Part shown: piece after piece, positions 50,289 to 59,100 of the stretch
Layout of the letters: the number at the start of each line of letters is the position of its first letter
Numbering within the stretch: position 1 is the first letter of the stretch
DNA from: Cristatella mucedo
Taxonomy: Eukaryota > Bryozoa > Phylactolaemata > Cristatellidae
Assembly: GCA_009760855.2 (NCBI GenBank)
Contig: WPIO01000066.1
Span: 1,324,501 to 1,388,500, forward strand
Length of the DNA: 64,000 bases
Direction: 5' to 3'
Translations under genes and position numbers: made by a program
The notes under the pieces: model-generated
Databases searched by the model: none
What the model saw: only the letters and a program-made list of their open reading frames with translations
What the model was told of the DNA's origin: nothing

Positions 50289-53227
50289 AACTGACGGTAA
50301 AATGTAGGCGCAAATATATGTAAACGTATATATAATATATATATGTATATATATATGTGATTAGTCGTAAAATAATTTGAAGATTATGCATATTTTCGAA
50401 ACCCCGATGATGTAGCCCAATTTAAAAAAGATTAAACTGACGTTTTTAAGGACACATGAGAAGTGCCTAATAAAATAATTAATACCAAAATATTGGCAGA
50501 ATTACAATTTTAAAATAAATTAAGTAAAATGCGAGATTTACCTTTATTTCATAAAGTTAAAATGTTGTTTATCTGTTATTAAATGCATACCGACTAATAT
50601 TTAAATTTACTACTTTTTTGAACAGTCGTTCCGTCTGATGTCAACGACTTATTCATGTCATCGACTCAGCCTCTTAAAGTTAGTTGCAATATGTTCAGAA
50701 GTAATCCTCCAATTCATGCGGATGAATGTGAATTCTTAGTTTTTGACCTGAAGGACAAAACTGTCTACAGGACTTCACAAGAGAAAGAATATATTGTCAA
50801 GGGTTCTGCAAGCATGAAATTCCGCTGCCGCTGTATCTATCGGCACATGGATATCAAGAAAGAGGTGACTGCGTTTGTATACGTAAACTGGAAAGGTTGG
50901 TTAATTAACTGAATAAAAATTTTCTCTTCTAAGGAGAAATTTGTCCGCGATTTAACTGATCGAATTTGTTGTGAAACATTGCAAAATTTCCCTAATATGC
51001 AGGCAACAAAAGGCCGCTAAACGGCTACTCAATTTCAATGAAAAAATATAGTTTATAATTCAAAATATATACAATTAAGCTGTAAGCTTTAGATAATTGT
51101 TACTTAAAATTAGGAGACTCGCTAGTTTTGAAAGTACTAGCTAACATACGACGGTCTTTATCCCAACTAATACAAAATGCTGTTACAATTTTACCCATAC
51201 GATTTCATGCGATTGGGTTTGTGAGTTTTCGTGATATTGCCTCATCTGGCAAGGTCAGCGTTCCTATTCACAGAATTTCACTTATGGATTCACAGTCAAA
51301 ATGTCGTGCAATTAAGCATCCCTTTTCAAATGCATTTAATTTCCCTGCGACATTATCTCCAACGGACTGGACCATGCAGCCTCAATAGGTTAAACAAGTG
51401 GGTTAGAGCTGTTTTTTCAAAATATGCGTTAGACAACCGAGGTGTAATTTATTGTCATAGAAAACCGTGTTTCGAATTTACCAATCGAATTTCACGATAT
51501 ATCCCGTGACATTTATCATGCAATTGCTGTGTTACTATATTTCGTAATGTCACTACAGCGACAATTCTAGTAATAGGCTCTGTCAACCTGCAGTTTTGAT
51601 AGTTCAGCGTGTAAAACGGCATCATGAATTTACCCATCAAATTTTATATGGTTGAGCAAATGCCTTATATTGATATGACCTCTGATAGCTCATGCAAATA
51701 GAGGCCGTAGATTTAGAAAACGCCTGTGTATAGTAATGCAATTTAGTGGTTAAACGGACAAACCTTTCTTTGTTGTGTAGCATCAAAACAGCAGCTTTGA
51801 AATCTTAGTATAAAACCTTGTGCAACCCGATGCGGATACTGTGATTGAGTATTGCCGCGTACCACCCTTGTATTGGTCACTCCAGCCATTTGCGATAGCC
51901 ATGCAGTCTCTTTGACCTAAATATGAATGATGCTTTTAATAAGATTTGTTCATAATTGGTCTTCTCATTTTGTCATCAATCCAAAATCTATGGAACTAAT
52001 AAGTAGTAGACCAATCACATTGTAAGAATAAAACCAGCTCACCCTGCCATTGGGCTGTGTCATTAAAAGATGGAGCAAATATGCAAAAAGTTTATTTTAT
52101 TTAAAAGGGGAAGCTTCACTTTCATTTTAAGAGCATAACATGAATCGTTGCAATAACACGTCTGTATAGCAACCTCTGAGAGAGTAATCTCTTTATTCAT
52201 AATCACAGGAAAGACAAATTAAAAAGGGCAACTAGATGCTGCAATGCAAAGGTGCGCATAAAGTTCTCTTTTAAATGTCGTAATGTTAGGAGGCGTTGTG
52301 CAAATGGTTGGTAGTGAGTTCCGAGCTTTGGGATCATACAGTGGTACTCATTCAGGGCTTTGTCTCGACCAATTAGCTGCCTTCTTAGGCACGCTCTCCT
52401 ACAGTTACCCTAGATCCAGATCAAACTGGTTGCCAACTTCAAGCTACCGTAAATCAATTTCAGATTTCCTCACTTTGGCATACAAATGCAATATACCTCA
52501 AAATCAGAGTTGAAATCGTTCTACCGGCTTATTAGAAGCGAGTGCTTTTTTTTAGCTTGGATTATGTTCACGACCCCAAAGACCTGACTGACGGCAATTC
52601 CAACTGGCATGTCTATTGATGTGATTGGATGTTCACGAGATTTTTAACGAATCTGAAAACCACCGCTTTCTAACTGATAGACGTAACGCGCGAAATGCCC
52701 TTTGCTTGCTTAACAAGTTTATTGTCACTAACGCGTGCATACTGTGTAATAATCACTAAAAGAGGTAAAAATACGTACGATTAGCTTAATAGGGTGTACA
52801 TTATTATAATCCCGGTTCCGTAAAATACAAGTGCGAATATCTCAGCAACAACTTTACATTGAATCAAAATTCCGATTTATTTCACAGTAACGAATTCGAG
52901 CCTTTTCTTTTCGTTGCAGATCAGGCAGAAGGTTTCTTTGATGAACCTGTCGCCTTCGTGACAACATCTTTGTGCGCCGTTTTTATTCTAGTTATTACCG
53001 TAATCTGTGTGCTGCGGGTAATTAGAAGACGAAAAAATGGTGGATTTGTGCTGGCTTCAACTATTTCGACAAACATATCAACTACGGCGAGTAACGTCAC
53101 TTCAGCTGCATCCGAGAGTTTAGCACCGCCTCAACCACCTCAACCTCCGCCTCAGCTCAAATCAACCTCACCTCAACCACCTCAACCCGCAAAACAGACT
53201 GGAAAAAAGCTAAAAAGGCTGATTTGA
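28726..53227 (+). CDS. Gene B: multi-exon transmembrane immunoglobulin-superfamily receptor (5' end missing)
   Basis: Seven exons joined by consensus GT/AG sites give about 703 residues without the signal peptide: 28726-28773, 33396-33773, 40744-41151, 46708-47091, 47278-47595, 50626-50895, 52920-53227. Every junction is phase 1, so each domain exon is a symmetric 1-1 module, a hallmark of IgSF genes. The order is mini-exon, three V-like Ig domains, a C2/I-like domain, a short C2-like domain, then one membrane helix with a Pro/Ser/Thr-rich tail. Several N-glycosylation sequons sit in the ectodomain. The protein should be a single-pass cell-surface receptor or adhesion molecule. I do not recognise a named orthologue. 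The layout recalls invertebrate allorecognition IgSF receptors, but this is inference. Introns of 2-7 kb (one of 186 nt) are full of LINE debris. Confidence 0.8.
28985..29780 (-). mobile_element. LINE A 3' fragment, old
   Basis: A minus-strand copy lies in gene B intron 1. It is recognisable by the 3' UTR order (GACATGCACAGGTCCGCATG, then the antisense AKHRT region at 29400) and the HAFVTS-region antisense near 29670. Heavily mutated. Confidence 0.7.
29935..30160 (+). mobile_element. LINE B 3' fragment, decayed
   Basis: The region coding YHLNCSPD-type and GCECAIQNSP-type peptides is recognisable (GTACCGAAAGATGCTTAGGC). It is followed by CTTTGTGGAGTCGCAGACGG. In gene B intron 1. Confidence 0.7.
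30186..30225 (+). mobile_element. LINE A tail scrap between short direct repeats
   Basis: TTTATCAAGTGAATTATTAT with an ATT repeat is present without the rest of LINE A. It is flanked by imperfect copies of a GAGTACTGGAGATGA-type sequence (about 30160 and 30252), possibly target-site duplications or a duplicated LINE B end. Confidence 0.45.
32145..32171. repeat. (TA)n microsatellite
   Basis: About 13 TA units followed by a TG-rich stretch in gene B intron 1. Confidence 0.93.
32537..32560. repeat. (ATT)n microsatellite
   Basis: Seven to eight ATT units, probably the relic tail of a LINE A copy, although no 3' UTR is recognisable before it. Confidence 0.85.
32640..33345 (+). mobile_element. 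LINE A 3' fragment abutting gene B Ig exon 1
   Basis: It covers the VLVFVTSHLDVCN region through HITPLLADLYWL to the 3' UTR and a short (ATT) tail near 33335-33345. Only about 50 bp separate its tail from the acceptor of the Ig exon at 33396. Confidence 0.82.
33396..33773 (+). CDS. Gene B, V-like Ig domain 1 (126 codons)
   Basis: The acceptor is ATTCTTTTAG|AT and the donor CAG|GTAAGC; the exon is phase 1-1. The domain has the strand pattern of an Ig V domain but no B-strand or F-strand cysteine. Around residues 105-110 the usual D-x-G-x-Y-x-C motif is replaced by NQGSLHF, and the G strand ends IVVLKVSG. It has only two cysteines, C56 (in PSCHF) and C76 (in VVCIK). The same spacing recurs in the next two domains. 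The exon lies only about 50 nt downstream of a LINE A tail, so its branch point must be very close to that insertion. Ig assignment rests on layout, phase and position beside clearer Ig exons. Confidence 0.65.
35045..35340 (-). mobile_element. SINE family 2, tandem pair with LINE A-type tail
   Basis: Read on the minus strand, the tRNA-like head carries an A box (TGGTCTAGCGGTTAAGGTGC) and B box (GTCGTGGGCTCAAGCCC). The tail GAAGCGCCTGAATAGAGATT then GGTTCTCTTGGGGCGCTA closely follows the LINE A 3' end. The head occurs twice (35262-35335 and 35195-35260) and the tail twice (35058-35115 and 35135-35190), so two copies are fused. Confidence 0.78.
36203..36365 (-). mobile_element. SINE family 1
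   Basis: An antisense copy in gene B intron 2 has the tail TAGTTGATTTCACTGCCTC, body TATGGCTATCACCACAGCTT and B box AGTATTCGAACCC. The A-box end is decayed. Confidence 0.75.
36385..36675 (+). mobile_element. LINE A fragment, decayed
   Basis: The NLKSFGD-AWNSL coding region (CTTTTAGAGACTGTGACTTT) and traces of the 3' UTR are visible up to a short ATA-rich tail at 36680. Heavily mutated; in gene B intron 2. Confidence 0.5.
36680..36950 (-). mobile_element. LINE A 3' fragment
   Basis: An ATA/ATT-repeat tail is followed by the antisense 3' UTR (AAGCCCTGAGAGAACTCAAT, GGGTCAGCATGCAAACATGG). It ends at the ACCCACTAAATGCT landmark and is placed tail-to-tail with the plus-strand fragment before it. 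Confidence 0.78.
37304..37328. repeat. Short (GA)n microsatellite
   Basis: About ten GA units with an initial GAAA interruption, in gene B intron 2. Confidence 0.9.
38066..38154. repeat. (GA)n microsatellite followed by (TA)n
   Basis: About 44 uninterrupted GA units, followed by TA-rich repeats to about 38265. It lies in gene B intron 2. Confidence 0.97.
38880..39035 (-). mobile_element. SINE family 1, head deleted in part
   Basis: An antisense copy has the intact tail (TACTAGCTGATTAAACAGCC), body and B box (GGAATCGAACCC). About 25 bp between the B and A boxes are missing. Confidence 0.78.
40744..41151 (+). CDS. Gene B, V-like Ig domain 2 (136 codons), lacks canonical disulfide
   Basis: The acceptor is ACAATTTTAG|AT and the donor TCAT|GTAAGT, phase 1-1. 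An upstream AG at 40703 would give phase 0, so 40744 was preferred. The domain carries a textbook Ig F-strand motif, SDSGNYSF (residues 100-107), with Phe107 where Cys is expected. No B-strand Cys is present. The two cysteines are C58 (GEPC) and C77 (NVRC), matching the non-canonical pair in domains 1 and 3. N-glycosylation sequons are NVT (19), NYS (104) and NMS near the end. V-like Ig fold is well supported by the E-F motif. Confidence 0.78.
41300..42830 (-). mobile_element. LINE A, 1.5-kb decayed copy
   Basis: A minus-strand copy in gene B intron 3 reaches from the palm (LLDLSAAFDPIHHQ near 42680) through a decayed active-site region and LVISKPSVIQILERMTLKIG to the 3' UTR. The tail near 41300 has almost lost its ATT repeats. 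Multiple stops. Confidence 0.82.
43395..43860 (-). mobile_element. LINE A 3' fragment
   Basis: It has the conserved antisense 3' end (GATAAAGCGCCCTCGGAGAA) with tail, full 3' UTR and the end of the coding region. The 5' end is at about 43860, where unrelated sequence begins. Confidence 0.85.
44440..44530 (+). mobile_element. LINE A-like tail
   Basis: Only the terminal motif (GTAAAGTGCCTAGAGATTAA) and an ATT-repeat tail (44500-44525) can be recognised. The flanking 100 bp may be old 3' UTR. Confidence 0.5.
45000..45210 (-). mobile_element. Very old LINE A 3' UTR trace
   Basis: Antisense landmarks such as ACATGCTGCAAGG, ATACGGTTAGTGACGGCA and TCAGCACTTCTATGCAT appear in the LINE A order. No tail repeat survives. 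Confidence 0.35.
46320..46592 (-). pseudogene. Antisense Ig-like half-domain remnant inside gene B intron 3
   Basis: A 90-codon minus-strand frame begins MVILSWAATHFDEKDSGRYS and continues LYIARF. This is an E strand followed by the Ig motif D-S-G-x-Y with Leu, not Cys, two residues on, as in gene B domain 2 (DSGNYSF). A G-strand-like LDFVQLKI follows. The A-D strands are missing: an in-frame stop lies about eight codons upstream and the sequence beyond is AT-rich. No convincing donor follows. It is probably a broken, inverted copy of a V-like exon. The plus strand is also open here, which lowers confidence. Confidence 0.4.
46708..47091 (+). CDS. Gene B, V-like Ig domain 3 (128 codons), canonical plus extra disulfide
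   Basis: The acceptor is TTCTCGTTCTAG|AC and the donor CAGA|GTAAGT, phase 1-1. The domain has a B-strand cysteine C27 (IFVHCNVF) and an F-strand cysteine C110 in EGDYKCYTL, the canonical Ig pair. It also has C57 (IVSC) and C78 (TSNC), aligned with the unusual pair of domains 1 and 2, plus C3 and C31. An NVT sequon lies at 99. This domain links the other two to a normal Ig fold: it kept both disulfides while they kept only the extra one. Confidence 0.85.
47092..47277 (+). other. Gene B intron 4: 186-nt, frame-preserving, stop-free
   Basis: It begins GTAAGT and ends CTGCTCTTTAG. Its length is 62 x 3 and it has no stop in the gene's frame, so retention would insert 62 residues between Ig domains 3 and 4. 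Every other gene B intron is at least 2 kb. Confidence 0.7.
47278..47595 (+). CDS. Gene B, Ig domain 4 (C2/I-set type, 106 codons)
   Basis: The acceptor is GCTCTTTAG|GA and the donor TACT|GTGAGT, phase 1-1. Standard Ig landmarks are present: C26 in LNFTCLATDG, then RPPARLIW with Trp39 on strand C, and C85 in GKNLTCK. The C-A-T-D-G-R-P-P-A-x-x-x-W pattern is typical of membrane-proximal C2/I-set domains in nectin/CAM-like receptors. Sequons are NFT (23) and NLT (82). The preceding intron is only 186 nt and free of stops in frame. Confidence 0.88.
47795..48375 (-). mobile_element. LINE B 3' fragment interrupted by LINE A
   Basis: The 3' UTR (GTCTGTAACTCCACAAAATC) and C-terminal coding region are complete up to 48155. 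A LINE A tail sits at 48157-48252. The LINE B coding region (CCGTGGCGGGCCTTGTGGGT) then resumes to about 48375. In gene B intron 5. Confidence 0.85.
48157..48252 (-). mobile_element. LINE A tail nested in LINE B
   Basis: About 95 bp of LINE A 3' end with ATT-type tail (ATAATGCACTTGATAAAGTG) interrupts a minus-strand LINE B copy. The LINE B sequence resumes right after it. This dates the LINE A insertion after the LINE B one. Confidence 0.85.
48558..48645 (+). mobile_element. LINE B tail
   Basis: About 90 bp of the 3' end (CAGAACTCTCCTGCATAC, then GGATGTAAATTACATTACAT) remains. It is oriented opposite to the LINE B copy just before it. Confidence 0.6.
48670..50190 (-). mobile_element. LINE A, long decayed copy in gene B intron 5
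   Basis: Landmarks in order on the minus strand are 3' UTR (CAGTGTTAGCACACATAATC), AKHRT/LHWLPVKQ region remnants (48960), palm remnants near 49700, and RT N-terminal region remnants near 50090. Heavily mutated, with no usable frame. Confidence 0.68.
50222..50360. repeat. (CT)n and (TA)n microsatellites
   Basis: A CT tract (about 50232-50268) runs into TA repeats, with more TA repeats at 50325-50356. It lies in gene B intron 5, some 270 bp before Ig exon 5. Confidence 0.93.
50626..50895 (+). CDS. Gene B, Ig domain 5 (short C2-like, 90 codons)
   Basis: The acceptor is CTTTTTTGAACAG|TC and the donor GGAAAG|GTTGGT, phase 1-1. The donor is weaker than the others but is the only one that keeps the phase. 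Cysteines C21 (KVSCNM) and C68 (KFRCRC) make the likely Ig pair, with C35 and C70 as a possible second pair. No strand-C Trp is obvious. It is membrane-proximal, directly before the transmembrane exon. A fibronectin-like fold is the alternative. Confidence 0.68.
50896..52919 (+). other. Gene B intron 6
   Basis: Bounded by GTTGGT and TTGCAG. It contains a decayed LINE A 3' UTR. The 51120-51400 plus frame has no recognisable domain and is not splice-bounded. Confidence 0.6.
52165..52400 (-). mobile_element. LINE A 3' UTR fragment, decayed
   Basis: Antisense landmarks ACTAGATGCTGCAATGCA, CTTTTAAATGTCGTAATG and GAGTTCCGAGCTTTGGGATC match the 3' coding end and UTR of LINE A. It lies in gene B intron 6. 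Confidence 0.6.
52920..53227 (+). CDS. Gene B, terminal exon: transmembrane helix and cytoplasmic tail
   Basis: The acceptor is CTTTTCGTTGCAG|AT, phase 1 entry. A short acidic stalk (QAEGFFDEP) is followed by a helix at about residues 11-35 (TSLCAVFILVITVICVL) and a stop-transfer RVIRRRK, giving type I topology. The tail is Ser/Thr-rich, then proline-rich (PPQPPQPPPQ), suggesting SH3-type binding, then basic. It has no tyrosine, so no ITIM or ITAM. The frame stops at 53225-53227, just after an A6 run at 53203-53208. Another frame stays open to 53415 (see that entry). Confidence 0.8.
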
Positions 53228-53415
53228 TGGATAAGGACGCCAAAGCAGCCCCAGTCAGGGATTTGTCAGCAAACGCTTCAAAGGTGGATTTCACAAATCC
53301 GAGCACTTCATCGGCCATTCAGGAGAGCTCGGATACGAAGCGGCGTAGACCTTCCACAAAGAGCACTAAAGACAAAGGAATCAAACCCGGAAAAGAAAAG
53401 ACGGAATTGGATTAA
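53209..53415 (+). CDS. Possible frameshifted extension of gene B cytoplasmic tail
   Basis: One extra A in the A6 run at 53203-53208 would carry the tail into this frame. It would add about 68 residues of the same low-complexity, Lys/Ser/Thr/Asp-rich character (MDKDAKAAPVRDLSANAS, then TKRRRPSTKSTKDKG) before TAA at 53413. Matching composition on both sides of a homopolymer suggests either an assembly error or a real allelic frameshift. It has no splice site of its own. Confidence 0.45.
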   Translation, partial: AKKADLMDKDAKAAPVRDLSANASKVDFTNPSTSSAIQESSDTKRRRPSTKSTKDKGIKPGKEKTELD

Positions 53416-54035
53416 AAAGAAGTTGCAATTGAAAAAAAGACGATGTAAAAGATAAAATGTGCGACGCCGCTAGTGCTAATACTATTCGTCGTGCTTCGAT
53501 TAAAGGCAAATGAGTGTTTATAATACCAGTTTTGGGCACGTACTTACGATGTTGAGAATCTAAAAATGCTTCACTTATTTGACAGTGGAACACTGTTTTA
53601 ATTTGTAAATCCCAGTTGGTCTTAAACAGATTCTGGAAAAAATAATTCTGAAATAGTTTATATCGGCAGAGGTGTACTACGAATGACATTCTGAAATAGT
53701 ATAGAAAACCCAACAGACTATAACTCCTCGACATAAGCCCTGAATTGCCTATTTTAGCACCTTGCTTACAAGTGTCAGATAACTAGGTGTGCAGAAGCTG
53801 GTTCAAGCATATAAAAAAAAGCCTCGGTGTACGAGAACCTGCCTGACACTGAGTAATTATTACGTCAGCGAGGATGGTATTTTACCACCGCTATCAACCG
53901 TTGGTAGTTGTTGTAGTGAACTTTCAGTTTTACATCCACTGGTCAAGATTAACTTAATTTAAGAAGCTACCTCATTCTTATCGTATGCGTGAAGTTTACT
54001 TTAGATTGAAATCGCAACTGGCAAATGAGTTGAGA

Positions 54036-54041
54036 AATAAA
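54036..54041 (+). promoter_or_regulatory. Candidate poly(A) signal of gene B
   Basis: This is the first clear AATAAA downstream of the gene B stop, about 0.6-0.8 kb away. It would make the 3' UTR roughly 650-820 nt. In AT-rich DNA such hexamers occur often, so this is only a candidate. Confidence 0.3.
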
Positions 54042-54839
54042 CAAGCATGGAGTTATGTAATTCACGTCCGGCTAAAATATTGTTTATTAAATATTCTAAG
54101 CAGTTGAGTATCATATAAAAAGATTCACCTCCTGAAGTTTATCAACTGCAAGCTTTAACGCAGCTAATAGAAGTCCGGGTCTCATGGTTATCTATCCAAT
54201 TACAAGGATAATCCACGTATTGCAGCTGAGAAACCATGAGAACTTTTTTCACCAGAAATGCTTACATTTTACCAAAGTGACTGTACGCGTAATTATGAGA
54301 TAGTGAGCGGTTTGCTCATCCTGTTAGAAACTATCTCTTGCATCATAATGTACCGGCTTGGTGGTCCAGTTTTTAACCGTATTTAATTGAATAAATTCCA
54401 CTTCTATGGCCTCCGTAAAGCCTCCTGCGACTAAGAGGAATAGAAGAAAAATTATCAAAATTTGAAAGTTTTTGAAAAATTTATTTTTTGAGAGGCGATG
54501 TAATAGCAAATTCAAAACCAGGACTCCATGGTTGAGTGATGACAGATAAGGGTCAACAAAGTTATTTTTCTACAAACTATTTTTACGGGAAGAATCATAA
54601 AATATCCATTGTATCATTATCTCGAGCCACATTCTAGGTTTTAGTATGCATGTTGTGGCAAACTTTTTTAAGAAAAAGCTGCTAAGCCCTAAATGAACGC
54701 GGAGACCATGGCTTGAAATTCTTGAGAAAACTTAGAATCACCAGTTAAAATTCCTAAGATAACGCTAAATTAAAAAATAATGACACACAATCGTGGTTAA
54801 TCGTCCGATCAATAACGTTAAAAATCACGCATTTGTTAT

Positions 54840-55220
54840 TGCAACCTCAGATTATTCGATCACTTTCTCAGCACTTTGCATTTGCTTTAGTGCTTAAGAG
54901 ATCTAATAATTAGCCTAAGCATACTCGATCGCAAAAAACGTTACATATTTTTAGGTGAGGTGCACATGGTCAGGTTGTGATTGAGGTTAGTAGCAGATGG
55001 CACAGTGTAAGCACATGTTAGCATACAAACATGAAATCGTAAATGAACAACTAAATGCTGCAATATATATTTGCGTTTCTAATTTATTTTTAAACAGATA
55101 ATAATCATTTTTCTTCATGTTAATTTTTTTTCCTAATTATTTATTATATATTTAAAATTCAATCATGTCAGGGGAAATCGTGACGACAGTACAAAGTTAG
55201 TTCCCGGCATTTTGAGCAAG
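54840..55220 (-). mobile_element. LINE A 3' UTR fragment, decayed
   Basis: Antisense landmarks GAGGTGCACATGGTCAGG, GCACAGTGTAAGCACATG and GAACAACTAAATGCTGCA occur in LINE A order, followed by TCATGTCAGGGGAAATCGTG. No tail repeat is left. Confidence 0.55.
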
Positions 55221-55529
55221 CAAACCAAAGCCCGGCGTTCAAGAATAATTACATTTGTGTGTGAAGTATATTGCAACTCATTGTCAATATTAAGATGTAA
55301 CTGTTCTATGAAACACTTTCTCACATATTTACATCTCACAAATGCGATGCGTAGAGAGCGGTGCAACCAGTGTAAAAGCAAAAATAGTTAACATATTTTG
55401 TAGCATGCAAGTGAATAACTTTCATCATCTCGCTGGGCACTTTCCCATCCATTCAACTCAATGTTCATTCAACACAACTTCAGGCACCCGTCTAGACCCA
55501 TTACATTAGCGGCTGTGGCTGCAGCTATA

Positions 55530-56190
55530 GTTATGTAATGTATCTCCGTCTGTAACTCCACAAAGTCATAAAGACCATGTGGGTGTTACGCAGGAGAGTT
55601 TGGTATAGCACACTCACAGCCTAAGCGGCTTTCGGTAGGCATTCGGTAGCCAACAGACTTCGTCTCACACAACAAAGAGAAAGTGGGAAGCATAGCAGAG
55701 CCAGGAGAGCAGTTGAGGTAGTAAGTAGCATAGAAGTAGCAGTTCAGGACCGCTGAAAAAGATGTGCCATAGTCGGCAGTAGGAGAGTTGATGTCGTTGC
55801 GTAAGAATTGTGGAAGCGAGTTCCAGAGTCTAGAACCTGCAGAGCTAAAGGTTGCATCGCCAACTGTCTTTAAGCGGATGAATGGGACAGCTATTTTAAT
55901 GTCCTCACAGGACCTGAGGGCGCGAACAGGCTGAAGCTGATGCAGCAGTTCAGCTCGGTACGAAGGAGCCAAGCCGTGGCGGGCCTTGTGGGTCAGCGTA
56001 AGAACTTTGCTCTGTATCCTTTGCTCAACCGGAAACCATCCTAGCTCTTTCAGCAGAGGTGACACGTGCTCAAACCGCTGTGACTTGAAGACCAGCCTTG
56101 CAGCCATATTCATAGTCCGCTTTAGTGGCATAATAGCTTTCTTTGGTACCAGCCAAAAGAGAATTACAATAATCAAGCCGAGACAGAACT
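55530..56190 (-). mobile_element. LINE B, longest copy here
   Basis: The minus strand has a continuous 196-codon frame: AIMPLKRTMNMAARLVFKSQ, FEHVSPLLKELGWFPVEQRI, APSYRAELLHQ, VGDATFSSAGSRLWNSLPQF and the typical C-terminus. This matches the RT C-terminal region of L2/CR1 LINEs. The 3' UTR and ATGTAATGTATC tail lie at 55530-55560. It is 5' truncated. Confidence 0.9.
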
Positions 56191-56194
56191 AAAG

Positions 56195-59100
56195 ATTAAT
56201 CTAGATCCCACCTGACATTGAGTTACCAAGAATCCACCCAAGTTAAAAGAACGTATAGATACGTAGCGTATTTGGCGCTGGCATACTTGAGTTTTCATGT
56301 ACACGTTCAGTTATTTGAACTAATCAGTACTGTAAGAAACCAACTATTTGCACCTTCATCCTTGTATTGCCAAATAATTATAACAAGTTGTGTCCATAAT
56401 ACCGCACAAACGAAGATAAAGAGTTTTAATTTTTTTTAGATTCGAAATATATGGCTAAAAGATTCTGGTGCTCAAAATATTGAACTTCTTTTATTATTTA
56501 TAATAGTTTCGTTAGTAGCCCATTCTCCATACGTGTCAAAATTAAAATCTCATATAAATGGCCGACTAATTACAAAATTGCCTATATTTGTCTTAAATAT
56601 TAGTAAAGGCACAGAAAGAAAGTCATTATACATATTTCTGTTATATACGCAACAATCTGCCGTTAAGCTCATGACGGTACGGCTTCATGATTCCTTTCTT
56701 AATATTTCTTACCACTTCTAATGCAGGCAGTATGGGTGATCTCTTTGATTCAAACGACCTCCATTTTACTAGCTGAAGGTAAACCTATTAAAGCTTACTT
56801 GCAGCAACGCTTAGCCAGACTAAGATATTAACTTTGACAGGTTCAATCTATCAGTAATATACTTTGACTGGTTCAACCTACGAGCAATATTTGGCAGTCA
56901 TAATTTTTTTATCCTAACTTTATGATTGAGAACGACGATCGGTCCGAAGCACAAGTAACTTACTGCCGGTATTTCAACAGTACTTTTAACTGCAAAATTA
57001 GAGCAATATTTTACTTAAATAGGGACCTATAATACGCTACCAATAGGAATAACCGAGGTGAATGCAATTAGTGTAAATGACAGTTTGGGCAGAGACTGAC
57101 GAGGTGAATTAAACAAACCCATTTTGCTGCATTTTATTAGACGTTGAGATCCTTATGGCGTGTTCCTATTGTTTAGAGATGCTGTTAATGATGTACCTGA
57201 TAAATCCCTTTGTTTAGATTTCAAATGCTGATACATCTGTCGCTAGGAAACTGTTGGCAGAGGTGCACCTCCGCCCGTCTCTTAGCCGAGCAGATGCGAG
57301 TTAGTAGAAATGCAGCATTAAAAATATAGACGCACTGCTCACCCAGAATATAAAATGGTGGCTGGTGCCTATACTTTACTCACATATTTCTCCTTGAGAA
57401 GAAAAAAACTGCCAAGCGTCATCAGCCTGGAGGGCTGTCAATGAAGTAGAATGGAAGTAGCGGCACATTATGGAAACAACAAAGATGCCTCACTTAGCAG
57501 CAAGAGAAAGAATGTCGCAGCCTAGGGCGTATGACTTGTATTTCACCGCCTACGACCTGCAAAGCAAGTCTTCGTTTCAAGTAGTAAAGTAAGAAATGCA
57601 ATTGCAAATTAGTTACTTATATATGCGATTAAGATACAAAAGTCTGTAACTAATAGTGCGGTTCAACTAGCCCTATCACTAGTAATAGGGATCAATTTGT
57701 ATAACTCCACGGATAACCTTAATAAGTTTCAGGCAATTTTTACATCTGTTTTAAAGGAAGTATAGACGTAAGGTCTGTGGTCATGTCCACAGTTTCGAAA
57801 TGCATGAGGTGGATAGAAATTTAATTTAGTTTCGAAATGCATAATTTAGCTAGGTTAGAGGTAACATGCAAAATATCAGCAGAATTTTCTTTTTACAAGG
57901 ACCTAAAAATGCCATCGATAACCGGCGCATTGTCAAATAATTTCTTACAGTAATTTCCAAATACGACACTATTCTAGTTTACAGTGCACATATAATGCCA
58001 TCTCCAAAATGTTATTACGATATTCCACTCCTCCAGTTCCAGAAGTAATATCTGGGCATTTTAAGCTGAGGTATGTCTTTATATTGCATGCTAAAATTCT
58101 CTAAAGTGGATATTCCAAATTTACTGTGCGAGATTGAAATGACCGGTTTTCAAATGTTAACGTTGGGAAGTAAATAAGTGCAAATTTCAATCTAAAGATT
58201 ATAGGCAATCAGTAAATACCAAGTATCCTTATATATATTTGTACTGGCATGACTCAAATGATATCAAGATAAGCATTGGTAAGATTAAAAAGCCTCGACT
58301 AAAATCAGTCTGGTCAATTGAAAGGTAAAGCATGCGTTATATGCTAATTAAATGGCGATTTAAATTTAGTTCTGGTTTAAAAACTTGTTTTATTAGTAGT
58401 GTTTACATTAGCACCCATGTAGGCCAGTAGTGGGAGTTATCCCCCAAAAATGGCCACTAATAGTGGGAGTTGTCCCGCCAAAGCACAATTATTAATATCG
58501 TACAGACCAATAAAATTAATGGCATGAAAATTGGCACAAAGAACACTGTTAGCATTAGCTATCGTTTGGGGCGAAATAGCTGCAGTGTTGACCTGATGAC
58601 CTGTAAAAGTCCATGGTCAGGTATAGTACTGCAGCTCAGTCATACACGGCTTTACCACCAAATTTCCCAGATTTACTACCAGTCATTGTAAAAAATATGG
58701 CAAGCCGCTCAAAAGATGCAAGACATTCGACTACACGGTCCCCACACAAACAATATAAAAATCGACATCTCAAACTGTTGACTGTCATCACGACCAAAGC
58801 CCAGGGACATTTTGTGACAGGTACATTATATGCATGCATACCCATCATGCCTGGATGCACATGGGGAACGTGGAGACAGGTGAGCCCCATCCATATTCCC
58901 AAATTCACACAGATTGGCCCAGTATTGACCAAGTTGTTCAATTAATGAGGTACCAAGTACTACTGCTAGGACAACACTCGGAGAAGCCAACTTAAGCTGC
59001 CAAAGCATGTAGGTGACGAAAACATGATTGTTACTATATTTGTCGCTATAAAACATGGAAACACATACTTACGAGCATTTATTTCGAATTTCACATCGAT

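Larger units (their letters stand above)
47596..50625 (+). other. Gene B intron 5
   Basis: Bounded by GTGAGT and AACAG. Nearly all of it is LINE B, nested LINE A and a long decayed LINE A copy, plus CT/TA microsatellites. Confidence 0.7.

Noticed and set aside
56688-56740. Signal peptide MIPFLIFLTTSNAG as first exon of gene C
   Set aside because: Hydrophobic core is very short and the only phase-1 donor (GTATGG) is poor; noted in the intergenic entry only.
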